DNA from: Apostichopus californicus
Taxonomy: Eukaryota; Echinodermata; Holothuroidea; Aspidochirotida; Stichopodidae
Length of the DNA: 64,000 nucleotides
Assembly (NCBI GenBank): GCA_020650975.1
Contig: JAIPMN010000838.1
Span: forward strand, 23,179-87,178
Direction: 5' to 3'
The position numbers were made by a program, and so were the translations under genes. This document shows positions 36,257-48,579 of the stretch, piece after piece (position 1 is the stretch's first letter; each line of letters begins with the position of its first letter). The notes under the pieces were generated by a model, which made no database searches, was not told the origin of the DNA, and worked only from the letters and a program-made list of their open reading frames with translations.

Positions 36257-37089
36257 CTGAAGGTATAATGGTAGTAGCTATAGATTATATATACGAAGCT
36301 GCATTAGCAGTTAGAATAAAAGATATGAAGATACAATGGTGGATACTGGTCATATAGATCTGAAGCTACAGTGGCAGCTAGAATAAAGAAATGAAGATAC
36401 AGTGGCAGCTAGAATAAATAAATGAAGATACAGTGGCAGCTAGAATAAAGAAATGAAGATACAGTGGCAGCTAGAATAAAGATATGAAGATACAGTGGCA
36501 GCTAGAATAAAGAAATGAAGATACAGTGGCAGTTAGAATAAAGAAATGAAGATACAGTGGTAGCTACAATATAGATCTGAATCTGCAGTGGTAGCTACAA
36601 TATAGATCTGAATCTGCAGTGGTAGCTAGAATAAAGATATGAAACTACTGTGGCAGGTAGAATAAAGATATGAAGATACAGTGGTGGCTTCAGTATAGAG
36701 CTCTACAGTGGCATTTAGAGTAAAAGATATGAAGATACAGTGGCAGCTAGAATAAAACATATGAAGATACAGTGGTGGCTACAATATAGATCTGAAGCTA
36801 CAGTGGCAGCTAGAACAAAACATATCAAGATACAGTGATGGCTACAATATGGATTGGAAGCTACAGTGGCATAAAGATCTGAAACTACCGTGGCAGGTAG
36901 AATAAAGATATGAAGATACAGTGGTGGCTTCAATATAGCTACAGTGGCATTTAGAGTAAAAGATATGAAGATACCGTGGTGGCTACAATATGGATTGGAA
37001 GCTACAGTGCCATAAAGATCTGAAGCTACAGTGGCAGTTAGAATAAAGATATGAAGATAAAGTGGTGGCTACAATATAGATCTGAAGCT
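36257..37089 (+). repeat. 31-bp satellite array, about 27 copies
   Basis: Tandem units built on GAAGATACAGTGGCAGCTAG followed by AATAAAGAAAT. In the first half (36365-36550) near-identical single units follow one another. Further along, two variants alternate: GATACAGTGGTGGCTACAAT with ATAGATCT, and GCTACAGTGGCAGCTAGAAT with AAAGATAT. That makes a 62-bp dimer. A few units are truncated. The minus frame at 36715-36933 is just this array read in translation. An array this size is longer than a typical microsatellite and is a small satellite or large minisatellite. Confidence 0.95.
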
Positions 37090-38548
37090 GGAAGTTATAT
37101 CTGGTGGTACCATGGTAGAATGCAGAGTTGAAGATACATTTTTTATAGGGGGATTTATATGGTGCATGGCTTTGTTATTAATAGTGCTTCAGTTGTTGTG
37201 TCATGCTTCCTTGAACCCAAGGATTTCCTACCAAATATCCCTCATTCCCTCCTTCCCCCCCTTTTCACCATCTTCTAGTCTTCATTTCTTCCAACTTCAC
37301 TGTTTTTTTTGCATAAATCTTCTAGAAAATGAATCCTTGACATGTTTGTCATTAGCACATAATGTTATCTGCTCCTCATTTCATCAAAACTTTGCCGTCC
37401 ATTATCTACTCTAATGAAAATAAGTAAAATATGAACAAATGTTTTTTTTTTATTGACCCAAAGATCCCCGAAGCTTGTGTATTTATCTACCTTAGTTCTA
37501 TTATCACAAGACACACCACAATGGAAATCATTGCAATTGTAAAACCTTCTGTCTGGGTTTTGGGATGCTACTTTAATTAAGAACTTGAGAAGCTTTTGGC
37601 CTCAAGTGATAGAAACTGATAGAAACTGCACAGCGCCATCAGGTTTTGCCTCCCCATGGACTGAACCTCGGAGCCTCGTTTCACTGACAGTTATTGGTCT
37701 TAAAAACCGTTTTTCACTCAGTAAATAAATGTTTTCTATGCACGGAAGGCCGTGAGTGTTCAAGCGTAAGAGCCGGGAGCCTAAGAGATTTCTTACCTGC
37801 TTATAAGTCTCAAAGACACGATGACGCTTGATATTGTGTCGTCGTCGACACAGGCCTCGTTTGAAGCCTAGCCTTTTTCAAATTTGAGTATGGGGGATGG
37901 AGACTATTGAATATTGAAGATTTGATAGTAATGTAGGGAAGAGGAATTTATTGGATCATGTGAGGAGTAATACATTAAATAAAAGAAGAAAGTGACTAAA
38001 GTTTGTTTCTAGGTTTTCAGCAGGTGCTCCTGATTAGGTGAAATCTATTTCACGCTCGAGTTTTTCAGTTTGAATTTGGGTTAGATGTTTTTGCACAAAA
38101 CATTGTGGTACCACAGCTGACTTGATCCAAGTAGCTGCTTCTAAATTATTTTTAAAAAAAAGATAAGAAAACAGTGTCAGTAAATCACAGTGAGAGTGAT
38201 GAGAAGGTGATAAAGATTTGATAAATTGGTATATTCTGATAAAGTGGATTTAGGGGGAAAGGGGAGGGGAGTAGGCAAAGGGGGAAGGATGAGGGACTTG
38301 GTTTTAAAGCCACAAACAGTGAGATGTACCTTATATACCAGTTTGCAATGTTGTTTCATCAGTGTTTAGGTTATACAGTCATGCCAGATATAGTTTCATT
38401 AACTTGTGGGGAGAATTACCATTTGATGTGAAAATTATTACATTTCATGCCAATGGGATGTTCATGTTTCTTCTAAAAGGGTAATTGCATAGTACAGTTG
38501 CTGCATGAAACCCTGTACCCTGTAATATTATCTTCTATCAACCTATTT
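37090..38548. other. No gene recognised
   Basis: Unique AT-rich DNA with one CpG-richer island (37620-37870, listed separately). The plus frame 37112-37414 has a C/T-rich composition and no motif. Confidence 0.45.
37620..37870. promoter_or_regulatory. CpG-richer island, possible enhancer
   Basis: Repeat-free, CpG-containing DNA. It includes TGTGTCG-TCGT-CGACACA, an inverted repeat at about 37835-37852. On the minus strand GCAG followed by GTAAGA (37791-37800) is a good donor, but I found no open frame ending there. Regulatory function is inferred from composition only. Confidence 0.18.
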
Positions 38549-38562
38549 CCCCCCCCCCCCCC
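38549..38562 (+). repeat. Poly-C run of 14
   Basis: A pure C homopolymer, followed within about 20 bp by the 22-bp array. Runs of this kind flank both assembly gaps elsewhere, so the length given here may be unreliable. Confidence 0.85.
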
Positions 38563-38582
38563 ATAAATCTATACAGTTTATG

Positions 38583-38670
38583 TTGTATATGATGATGTTG
38601 TAAATTGTATATGATCATGTTGTAAATTGTATATGATGATGTTGTAACTTGTATATGATGATGTTGTAAA
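38583..38670 (+). repeat. 22-bp tandem repeat, 4 copies
   Basis: Four exact-length units of TTGTATATGATGATGTTGTAAA with one substitution in the second and one in the third copy. Confidence 0.95.
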
Positions 38671-38740
38671 TGTGCAATGATTATAAAAAATATACACATT
38701 TTCATAAGGCAAAGTTAGAGGGGGCAGAGTGGAGAGATAT

Positions 38741-39190
38741 TTCGTGGAGGTCAAAGGTCATCGGAAGTCACCAGAAGTCAAATTCTGATAACCTTGTCAA
38801 CACAATATCGCAAGTTAGGAAGCATGGATACTTTCATACTTGACATGTGGATATGTCATATTGCATAGAATAACTCAATGTTTTTTTGTTGATGTCAAAT
38901 GTCATCTGGGTCACCAGCGGTCAAACTATGAAAACCATTTATAGATGATATCTCATGATAGAAATCGTGGATAATTTTCATACATGGTATATTGGTTTGC
39001 CATATTGAGTACAAGAATCCTGTCATTGTTGGTGTAGGTCAAAGGTCATTTGAGATCACCAGAGGTCAAACTCTGAGAACCTTTAAACATGATATCTCAA
39101 GGTAGGAATCATGGATACTCCTCATACTTGGTATGTGGATGCATCACATTGAGTACAAGACCCCTATTGTTTTAGGTAGAGGTGTAAATT
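38741..39190 (+). repeat. 144-bp AGGTCA repeat units, three copies
   Basis: Landmarks TCAAAGGTCA (38751), TCAAATGTCA (38895) and TCAAAGGTCA (39039) are spaced at exactly 144 bp. A degraded fourth start falls at about 39183. Each unit continues through a TCACCAG(A/C)(A/G)GTCAAA block, ATATC(T/G)CA and a CATACNTGG(T)AT stretch. Units one and three carry AGGTCAAAGGTCA (38748-38760, 39036-39048), a perfect direct repeat spaced by one base (DR1), plus a third GTCA half-site. Nuclear receptors such as RXR, HNF4 and PPAR bind DR1 sites; whether these are bound is unknown. 144 is a multiple of three, but all frames are broken. Confidence 0.9.
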
Positions 39191-40273
39191 GCCACATACA
39201 ATAGACTGATATGTGTTTATCATGTGTAGTTGTAGATTAAAATAGTGGTTCAGGACTTTTATATGATAAGAGTTATTTCTGGTGAACAAGCAGAAGTTTA
39301 GTGTAATGAAGTCATCAAAACCTCAATGCATCTTTGCAGTCTGCATTATTTAGTAATATTAATAATTTTTTATAATTATTATTTATTATTAGCATCTGAC
39401 GTGTTGCCTTGAATTATAGTTTTGAAAGTTTGAATGTGAAACTTGAATGTGAAGTACCACATTTAACAGTGCTGATCATTTATCGATCTCTGTATCAATA
39501 CAGCCTCCTCTCTGTCCATGTAGCTGAAGTGTTCCCAGAAAAGGTATTTTAATGGTGATGTGTACTGCATATATCTGTCCTTTTGTGATAAGCCTGTAAG
39601 GAAAAAATTATGCAGTATTGATAAACATTTCCTATAAAAGAAAGAGAGAGAATGAAACTTGAACCATACAATGCAAAATTTTCTCAACTAAAATATTGAT
39701 TGGTTAAGTTCATTTCGTAAGATATGCAGAAAAGAGAGAAGAGAGAGGTTTTTTAAAAAGTATTCAGTTTCGACAGCATTGTGTACTTTTACGTGTAGTT
39801 CATTTACTTATTTCGATGAATCACAGAAACTTGTACCATAGGACCAGTGCCTAACATGCCTTATTTTTGGTAGAATTTTAACTTGGTGTGGGGGAAGGAG
39901 AAGGCAGGGGATGGTCTGTTATGTAAATATTTCCAATTTCCCATTTTTCCGACATTATTAATGTGTAGAAAGCAGTTATGGATTAGCCAGTGAGGCATCT
40001 AAGGTATAGTGTTACTTGCACACATCTAGACTCATTTCAATTTTGGAAGATGATTTTTTTTTTCAAATGAAACAAGACTTGCTTCTCACTATATCAATAA
40101 TTATTTTTATTATTATTACTATGTATTTGATAGAGTACTCTACAATTCAATATTCTTTTGAATGGGAATCTGTTAGCACTAATTGATATCTTACAGTGAT
40201 ATGTTATAGGGTAGATATTGGATAAAGCAGAATTCAATCCCAATATTCTGTAATAATAAGCACTGGCTATCGT

Positions 40274-40274
<1 letters not shown>
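39191..40274. other. No gene recognised
   Basis: Unique AT-rich DNA, with a TA/TTA-rich patch around 39350-39395. Confidence 0.45.
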
Positions 40275-40311
<37 letters not shown>

Positions 40312-40378
40312 CATATATATATATAAACATATATATATATATAAACATATACATATGCATACATAGATATATAAATCA
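40275..40378 (+). repeat. Long TA microsatellite with AAACATATA units
   Basis: About 15 TA dinucleotides followed by AAATAAACATATATATATA and similar short blocks. The minus-strand frames here (40094-40379) are simply Tyr/Ile-rich translation of the repeat. Confidence 0.95.
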
Positions 40379-42154
40379 ATCAACAAGACTATATAACTGG
40401 TATGAAGAAAGGAATTTGTGAATTTTCTCCTCATTTGTTACTTAAATATTCTCAGAGATTCATCACAAACTATATTTTCTTTGCAGTTTAATCAGGAATT
40501 CCTTATGGAAATTTATTTTATTTTCCCCTCCATTAGTGCTTTAAGAAAAGACATTAACATTTCCTTATTTTCATTCTTCTTCATTGTTTGTTTTTTTTTT
40601 CTTCTTTTTTTTTTTTTTTGGTTAAAGGTGTTTTTATGGTGCTTTTCCCTCCAAGGGCAGATGCATAAGAATGAACAGAAAAATCAGTCTTCATTTTGCC
40701 TCAGTTTATCTTGCTCTGGGTGACAAAATTTGTCTTAAAATTAATCAGGTGGAAGGCCATATCAAAATTTTACCACCTTTTATTTCATTCTTGGTTATTG
40801 TGTGGTCATTTTCTGGACTGTCCAAAGGCTGTGCATTCATGCATTCCCTCAATCCAATTAGAATATTGCGACCCGACCTTGGACGTGCAGAAGGGACGAG
40901 CAGAAAGTGGGAGTCATTCGTCTAGAATAATTTCCCAACAATAACTAGATGATGAAGACGTGCGCGCTATATGTGCTTTGGCCGCCAAACCTTCCCCCGT
41001 TCACTATTTTATGTCTTTCTATGTTTCACTCATATAGGGAACCAGATCTCTAAAAGAGAGAGATATAAAGGAAAAGGAAATAAGCAGAAAGAATAATATT
41101 GATGAGAATAGGAGCAGAAATGAATGGGAGCTAAGTCAAGGTGATTCATGCCACAGAACAAGGTTAAAATAACTGTTTATTTAGGGAGTGTGAATTGGGG
41201 AATTGAGAGGGGTTGGTCTGTGTGAATGTCTGATTGTTGGTAATATATTAAATTCTCACACAATGACATGCTTCTTCCCATCTTAAGCATAGGCTGCTGA
41301 GAAATATTTTACAATGCTAACAAGAGAGATAGAGAGTGGGAGGGAGAAAGGTGGAGAGAGAGGTTAAAGTGAACAACTGTCTGTTTGCTGTTTTTCTTTA
41401 ATTATAATAAAAAAAAAAAAAAAAATTCAATCAACGGAAGTAAGCAAAATTGATCAACAAGCGTTAATTAAATAGATGCTGTTGTTCCCTAAAATTGGCC
41501 GTCATTGGCAGTCATTATGTAGTAGACTGATAAGGAGTTGCTGCTATTTTAATAAAAACAGAGCGTAGCATAGGTTGAATGTTTTCATGCTTTTGTGGGT
41601 TCCTTTCCGCCGTCGGAGCATCAAGCAAATTACTCCAGATTTGATTAAGAGCAAGTTTCTTGTATTCTCAGCATGATATTAAAGTGCATAGCAAGGTTAA
41701 TATTGGTTGTTTTAACAGTATTATCACAAGCAGTATATTATAACTATATCATCTTATTTGTGCTTTGAACATGACGATGTTCAACATTACACCTGGATTG
41801 TGGGATGTTATGTACACATATGATGAAGTCTGCCCTCCGATGTTTGTGTTTTGGAACTAACTAATTAAGGCGAAAAATATGAGGGAATAATTTTCAATGA
41901 CGGCTGTCTGATGGCATATAGAACTCTGATGCTGGCTTGTGTAGGAAAACGGAAGGAAGTTAATTATGGATGTGTGGGATAGAAGTGGCTCAATTATGTC
42001 TATATATTTGTATATCTGTTTAGATAGCCTAGAGATTTTTGAAGAGATAATGCTTTTATGGAATAGAATATATATGTCTGTTTTTGAAGCACACTTATAT
42101 GACACTATGCTCTCACAATTTATAATATAATTACAACCAGTTGTCATTTAAGCT
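40379..42154. other. No gene recognised
   Basis: A long T-rich stretch (40585-40620), then unique DNA. A CpG-containing patch at about 40860-41000 and another at 41605-41640 are the only departures from AT-rich composition. A poly-A run of about 17 lies at 41409-41425. Plus frames at 40418-40944 overlap each other in different registers and have no motif. Confidence 0.45.
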
Positions 42155-42485
42155 CTTCAGACTACTGAATATTCACACGTAATATGTTAATGTAGTCAGT
42201 AAATGAATGCTGTACAAAGCATTGTGTATCAATTAAATGCAATACTTCATTGTCTAGCTTGCAAACATTTGGAAGTTGATGCATTGCCTGTCCGATTTTT
42301 TCTTTCTTTTGGATTACAAAAATTTTCAGGCTACTGAATATTCATGTAATATATTAATGTATTCAGTAAATTCATGCTGTAAAAAGCATTGTGTATCAAT
42401 TAATGCAATGCTTCATTGTCTAGCTTGCAAACTGAAAAGTTGATGCATTGCCTGTCCGATTTTTTCTTCTTTTGGATTGCAGCAA
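42155..42485 (+). repeat. Tandem duplication of about 165 bp
   Basis: Copy one is 42155-42322 and copy two about 42324-42485. Both read from CTACTGAATATTCA through AGCATTGTGTATCAATTAA and TTCATTGTCTAGCTTGCAAAC to GATGCATTGCCTGTCCGATT and CTTTTGGATT. The offset between copies is 169 bp. By eye they are about 90% identical, with small deletions in copy two. Confidence 0.92.
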
Positions 42486-45260
42486 TGCATTTCATTCTTT
42501 CATGGGTAAGGCATCGCTCTGCCTTTTTTTTTTCTTTCTTTTTTCTTGGACTGCATCTTAAGAGTGAATAGAAGAAGCTCACTAATTGATGTTTTGGTAT
42601 AATCTCAATCTGGGTAATTAATCAACCGTCAGAAATTGATATGGTACAACTCTTCTTTGAACTATTTTTCACATCTACGTTTATGATTGAAGGAAGGAAG
42701 GACTGGCTGTTGGTCGGTCCAGTTTGCCCTTGGGAGACAGCTGTTCATTACCCAGTTTGCTTTCGATTTATCTTTCAGAGTGCTTCAATTTTCTCATCTC
42801 TGTCTGTAAAAAGGTGCAAAGATTCTGGTCTATTGTACCCTGTATTGTTGTTGTTATCACAACGAAAGAATGAGAACAATAGGTTTTGAAAAACCTAGTG
42901 ACACATAAAAAGGTGATAAAGTTGTTTTATGCCACTTTTTTTGTTGTCCCTTTCTTTTTCTTTTTCAGCACCTGCCCCAGTTAGATAGTATGAAGGCCAT
43001 GCATGCAATTGTGCCAGGGTATATTAGCTAAACATTGAATTTTTAAAAGGTGCGGAGGGTAATTTAGTCACGTTTATAGATCGATTAATGCATGCCAGAG
43101 CCTTCCAAACCTTTCATTACACTGTATGTACTCTTTGCAAGTTTGATCTCTGAAAACGGTAGTAGTTAAAAATATGAATACACGTTTCTCAATTTTGCTG
43201 ATATTGACCTTCCTAGTTAGTCCATATTTAAAAAAGCAAAAGAAAAAAATGAATAAAAAAGCAGAAGAAGGGGTGAAATTTATGTTTATTTCTTATTTGT
43301 ATAACTTTAATGGCGTTTGTGCTTTATGCTTAACATTATCGAAAAGCAGGTTGTGTTGCTTAGCTGGTTATCCTTATAGTAATACAAGTAGTTGCAGGCC
43401 TGTTGAGATGAGGGGGTTCCAGGTTTGGGGCTTCATTACGAAGAGCTGGGACTAATGAGGCACACTTGTTGAATTCATTTATGTATTATAGCAGTATGTA
43501 TTATGACATTGGTAAATAACATGATTACCATACTGTCTCATTAAATCACACCACAGGAAAAAAAAAATTGATTTTGAGTCGTGAAGTTTCACATAGAATT
43601 GCTGGTTAAGTTCTCTCACCGCAGATGCGGGCTGTCCCCTTTATCCATCACCTTTAATTAAGCCTTCGCCACGCCCCCACTTGTCATACCAATAGCAAAT
43701 TTTTTTCCCCTTCTGAAACGTGACTTGTTTAGATTTTATGGTTTTACATTAGAGTTCTTTTTCTCTTTAATTTTTTTTTTTTAGAGCATCAGAAAGATAA
43801 GTGCAGTGAACTACTATAGGCCTCTGTCTATTACTTCAAGGTCTACTTAACTTAGTAAAATGCCAAAGACCGAGAAATTACTTTAAGTTACTGCTAAATG
43901 ACAGCCTCAACCCTTGGGATTAACAAATTTAATTTTTGATTGTGCCACCAAAAGAGATCTTTTAAGTGGTATATGAAATTAGGATGAAATATCAGTAGTT
44001 GGGGATAACTCAGAAAAAATTATATTGATAAAATAAAAATAGTTTAAAGTACAATCCAGTTGAAAGTTGATTATTTCAGACTTATTTTTTTTTCCCCAAA
44101 AAAATATATGATATGCATACGTGTAAGTGAAGCAAATGGAATCAAATTGAATTTTCATTCATATATTTAGTGAAAAGACCGTTCAAATTCACTGAAATTT
44201 GAGATGATTTTGACCGTATATTTGTTAATATTTTTATACTGCGGGTCATGTGATATGTATGATTCTGTCTATACCATGAGGATTGCTATTCTGTCTAAAA
44301 TAAAGTTCATACCCTGGTTTGTCTGAAACTCTGCATTTATCGCTTTAGTTGAACTATTTTTCTTTTGAAGTACATTTAATGTATACAAATCATAACAGAT
44401 CTTAGCGTTAATAGGTTTCCCATTCTCACACCTGTGGAAAAGGAAAAGTAAATATCTGAATATTTCAAATTAGGAACTCTATCTACATGAACAATATCTC
44501 AAAGGAATTTGTTGTCCCCTTTCCCCTCCTCCCCCTTCTCCGTTTGTCACATATGTCTGACAGTCCCCAATAATTCTTCTAGTTTTTTTTTGTTTTGTTG
44601 TTTTTATGGAGGCAGATTTCTATGTTACTATTTATTACCCAATAATTATGCTAGAACCTTTCTTATATGGAGTTATAAAAAAGTGATCAGAAATAGTTCT
44701 ATGATCAATGAAAGGCACTGAATCACATTGCATATATATGTTTGTCTTGTGTCTTTATCACTTACGGTTAAGAAAAAGTAAAGTGCTCTTTTAGACGGCA
44801 AATCTTCTCAACTTGCAATAAATAATATATGTTTGTTCAGTGACATGTCCATCAAATGTAAGAAGTTCCGATTCCAATGCACCAAGGTAATTCGAGAGAT
44901 AAGTGAAAAGAGAGAAAAAATCACTTGAACAGAAAATCCAGCACTGCACAAGTCGACGTGTGCTTCTTTTTATATTGTTGACATAATGTGGTAGACGTTA
45001 TTTCATGTCATCAAACCGGTTTATTTCATTCTTTAGGGTAACTGGGGTTCTCCGTTTGATTGTAGAAAGACTGTTATTCATGACTCACAGACTTGCTACC
45101 CAGTTAAGGTGACATGCATAAAATATATGTAAAGGTGTACGTAAGATAAATTGCATTGGGTTTTGTAACTTCTTGTAGAAAGCCATGTAATTGAAGGTAG
45201 CTAGATGTCCGGCTCATATGCCAGACAGTCCGGCAATTCTGTGCTTTGTCCGCCATGCCT
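42486..45260. other. No gene recognised
   Basis: Unique AT-rich DNA. Plus frames 42641-42889 and 43174-43455 are without motifs. A GC-richer patch at 43610-43690 is listed separately. Confidence 0.45.
43610..43690. promoter_or_regulatory. Possible compact enhancer
   Basis: Within about 80 bp lie TTTAATTAA (homeodomain-type, 43653-43661) and CGCCACGCCCCCAC (a CACCC/KLF-Sp-type box, 43667-43680), in a repeat-free patch surrounded by AT-rich DNA. The motif density is suggestive only. Confidence 0.2.
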
Positions 45261-45340
45261 CATGACCTCGGGCCGGACGCATGACCTCGTGCCGTACGCA
45301 TGACCTCATGCCGGATGCATGACCATGTGCCGGACGCATG
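45261..45340 (+). repeat. GC-rich 19-bp tandem repeat, 4 copies
   Basis: Four units of CATGACCTCGTGCCGGACG type, exactly 19 bp each, ending in a fifth CATG. Units differ at one to four positions, many at CpG. Three units contain TGACCT. The array is strikingly GC-rich and CpG-rich in an AT-rich neighbourhood. It crosses the end of a minus frame (45306-45620) that I do not regard as a gene. Confidence 0.92.
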
Positions 45341-46159
45341 TTTGTCCCGCATATCTAATCAAAGATCGATTTAAGGAAATACCAAACGAACCTGTGTTAA
45401 ATATGTACATAATTCTGTATATATACTGTAGGCCTACTGGTGTCAGTGCGTTAATGTACATATATACCGTACAAGTGCAAGTAACATGCACAATTTCATC
45501 ACATCTTAATGAGAACATTTCCAGCTTCATATTATTTGGATCGAAATTGTACTTATAAATTAGTATTAATGTCATGAAATTTGTAACTTCAAGGGCTTCC
45601 CAAAGTTCACTTGATAACATGGTTATGACTAGCCATGACTAGCCGTGTCGTCATGTTTCCTGGTCTGCCCGATGTATCCTCCATTTTGATATCATGTCAA
45701 CGGCCACCATATGTGCAATGTTGTGACATGATTGTCATAACCTTGCAACTAACTAGGAAATAGAAGATCTATTTGTTTGTTTGATATCAATTTAATCTGA
45801 TACAAAAAGAGTCTAACGATGTACTATCAAATATTCCTGGCGTATCTTTCATATTTTTTTCTCTAATTTAACTGTTTCTTGTAGAGTTTTGGTGTACTGA
45901 AATAAATTCTTTAAGTGTCTTCAAGTCTGGTGGAGCACATGTTGTAACCAGATGCTATACAAAATGAAGCTTACATTTCGCTTACTGTTACATAAATCCT
46001 TTATGTTACTTATGTTTGATTTGACTCAGAAGCAGCAGGGTAAATATATATTATTTATATATATACCCTTGGAGTGCCATTCTGCCTTAATGCTTGTATC
46101 TGTAAATTTGAGAGGCCTTCCATCTGAAACGAATGTTACGACAATTAATTTAGCCTTTA

Positions 46160-46340
46160 ATCAATCTCGGTGAGAGGAATTAGAGCGGTCTAGTCTCTTG
46201 CATAATATTTTCTGTCCCATCATTAATTTGCCAAGAGATATCCCAGGGCCTTCCTGCGACATTTTCCACTCGGTTTGAGGCTGGACAAACACCTTTCAGC
46301 TCCTGTCAATTTTCCTCGGTTGGGAACAGATGGGAAGTTC
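46160..46340. promoter_or_regulatory. Repeat-free GC-richer patch, possible enhancer
   Basis: Balanced-composition DNA containing a CATTAATTTG (homeodomain-type) string near 46221-46230 and other short motifs, without frames or splice pairs. It has the look of a conserved non-coding element, but conservation cannot be tested here. Confidence 0.2.
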
Positions 46341-48208
46341 TTGATCCAATATCGATTATTTTAGCTTAAGTTCAGGGTCAGCCCTTTAATCTTAGCTCCC
46401 AGGTCATAATCAAGAGTAAACAGATTATACGCCTCAAGGAACAGGGCCATCTTCAAAAGATGGAAAAAGAAATTTTCTTGCAGGTGATTATTTTGGAGTG
46501 AAAAAAGTTTTTTTTTTTTCTTTCTTTCTTTCTCGTCTTCCTTTGTAAGAAGAAGAAGTTTCAAATTGAACTTCCATCACGTAGCATCTTAAGAGACATT
46601 TGGCGTGATTCATTGGGTGTAATTAAAAACACTCACAAGTCTTCAGATACACATCAGGTGATGAGAGAGCTCAATTCTGACAATGCTAGGTTGACTTTAA
46701 AGCTACAATATATTGTCGAATGGATCCACATATTACATGATTAAAGGGACAAATCATGCATGTTAACCAAATATAATATCTGTTCCTTCAGTTAGTACTC
46801 AAAAATCACACCAAGAAATAATAGAAGAATTTGCAGATGAAACAAATGGACGTCACATTTGAGAGACACCAAAGATTTTGCATCTTTATTAAATATTTCA
46901 TAACTCGCTATAATTAAGAAACATCAGTGAAATATTTGTGACTGCAAAAAGAAGAAAAGCTCTTAGTTATACATTAAGGTTTACGTTATTATGTGTGAAT
47001 ATTTAATACATAATACACAGAACGCCTGCTCGGTCATAATGGTGCAAAAAAAAAGGGGATTTTAGTGGAGAATCGATTATCCATCAGCCTGTATTAATAA
47101 TAAATAAAGAAAACAGGTTCATTATCGGTATGAATGTATAATAAACAAAGAAAACATTTGGTTTGTCAATTTTAAGTAGATATGTGAATGAATGTATAAA
47201 CAAATATATAACATACAAAACATTTTTATAGAACAAAGGTTGTTTTGGTTTTGCTTATCAAAGAAAAAGTTTCAAATTGCAGAAAAATGAGAAGATACAG
47301 TATAGTCATCCAAGGATTCGACTCTGAATCTCTCTTTTGACCAAAACGTAAATCCTCATCCTGCTTTACTCAATCTGAAAACTTGATGTAGTTGTGATAA
47401 TATTGAGAGGCATGTTAAGGGTTGGAGAGATGAGATGAGATGGATATATGGATGATGTATGTGTCAAGAAACAAGTTACTGAGAATTGACAACTTGGCAA
47501 ATCTATGCAAAGTTGTTGTGATGTCATGTTATTGCGACATAATTCTACATCTTTGCCTGTGGTAAAACCCTTTCTTCCATCATTTGAAAGCATATACATA
47601 GAATGAATGATAAACTCGACTGGTTGTGTTTTGATTTGCAAACTTGTGCAACCAGCTTCCCTAATGTTGTTTTTAAATTTTAATATAGAAAGTGTTGATT
47701 CATTTTTTTAAAGTTTTTTTGAAGAGTTGTTTACAAATTCACGTAACTACTTCTTTGGTACTTAATTAGTGCAATTCTGTGAGTAAATTATTATGGACAC
47801 CTAATTAATTGAATCAGTAGGTTTATTTTTCATGATGACAAATTTAAATCCCATTAGCTCAAGAGTAGATCTTTATTTGATATTCTCAAAGTCTCATTCA
47901 TTCCCCTCTTGGTATTATTCATTCGGGTATGGATTTTGATTAAAATCTGTTTCTATGGATACGTGCAGCTCAGGCGTTCTGTTTGCATCCCGTTTGCGAT
48001 GATCCCAGAGTTGTTGCTTTCATAACATACATCCATTCTCGTCATATCTATTCCGGGCATCAAACAGACAGGCTATCTGGAGTAACGACCATCTCGCGTC
48101 TATTAATGAACAAGTACCTCTGGTGTGGTCATGCTCTGCATGATGGCTGCCAGTGTGTTTCCTATCAACCATTACCCTTAATCTCATTTCCCTTCCCTCC
48201 TCCTCCTG

Positions 48209-48268
48209 CAAGAAAGAGAAAGAGAAAGAGAAAGAAAGAAAAAAAAACGAAAAAGAAAGAAAAAAGAG
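48209..48268 (+). repeat. GAAA-type homopurine tract
   Basis: About 60 bases of AGAAAG and AAAAAG units with a single C interruption. Opposing frames on both strands read it as Lys/Arg and Phe/Ser runs. Confidence 0.9.
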
Positions 48269-48579
48269 GTCACGGCTAAAGCAGTTATACAACCACCACC
48301 AGCACACTTTTCAGTCCCGTGAACTAAAACTTGTCATAATGTTTATACATTTAAAATATGTTTGGCAGTCTGAGGCAGTTAGCTGTAGTCAAAGTTGTTA
48401 TCGGAAATTTGATTGTAATTACCGGCTATATAGATTGAACTCAGGGTTAGGAGCTTTCCTGAATCTGCGCTGACTATTTCCCGTTCAGTATGCCAATGTA
48501 GGTCAAAGACAGTTCAAAGTACTGTGACATTTATGTAGGTTATATGTGTTAAGAAATCCCTGCCATGGTTGTCATTCAC

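Noticed and set aside
36715-36933. 72-codon minus frame with repeated CSHHCI blocks resembling a metal-binding repeat
   Set aside because: The Cys/His periodicity comes from the 31-bp satellite read on the minus strand.
40094-40379. Minus frames rich in Tyr and Ile
   Set aside because: Translation of a TA microsatellite.
47983-48473. Overlapping plus frames ending in Lys/Arg runs
   Set aside because: The basic runs are the GAAA purine tract; upstream parts show no family match.
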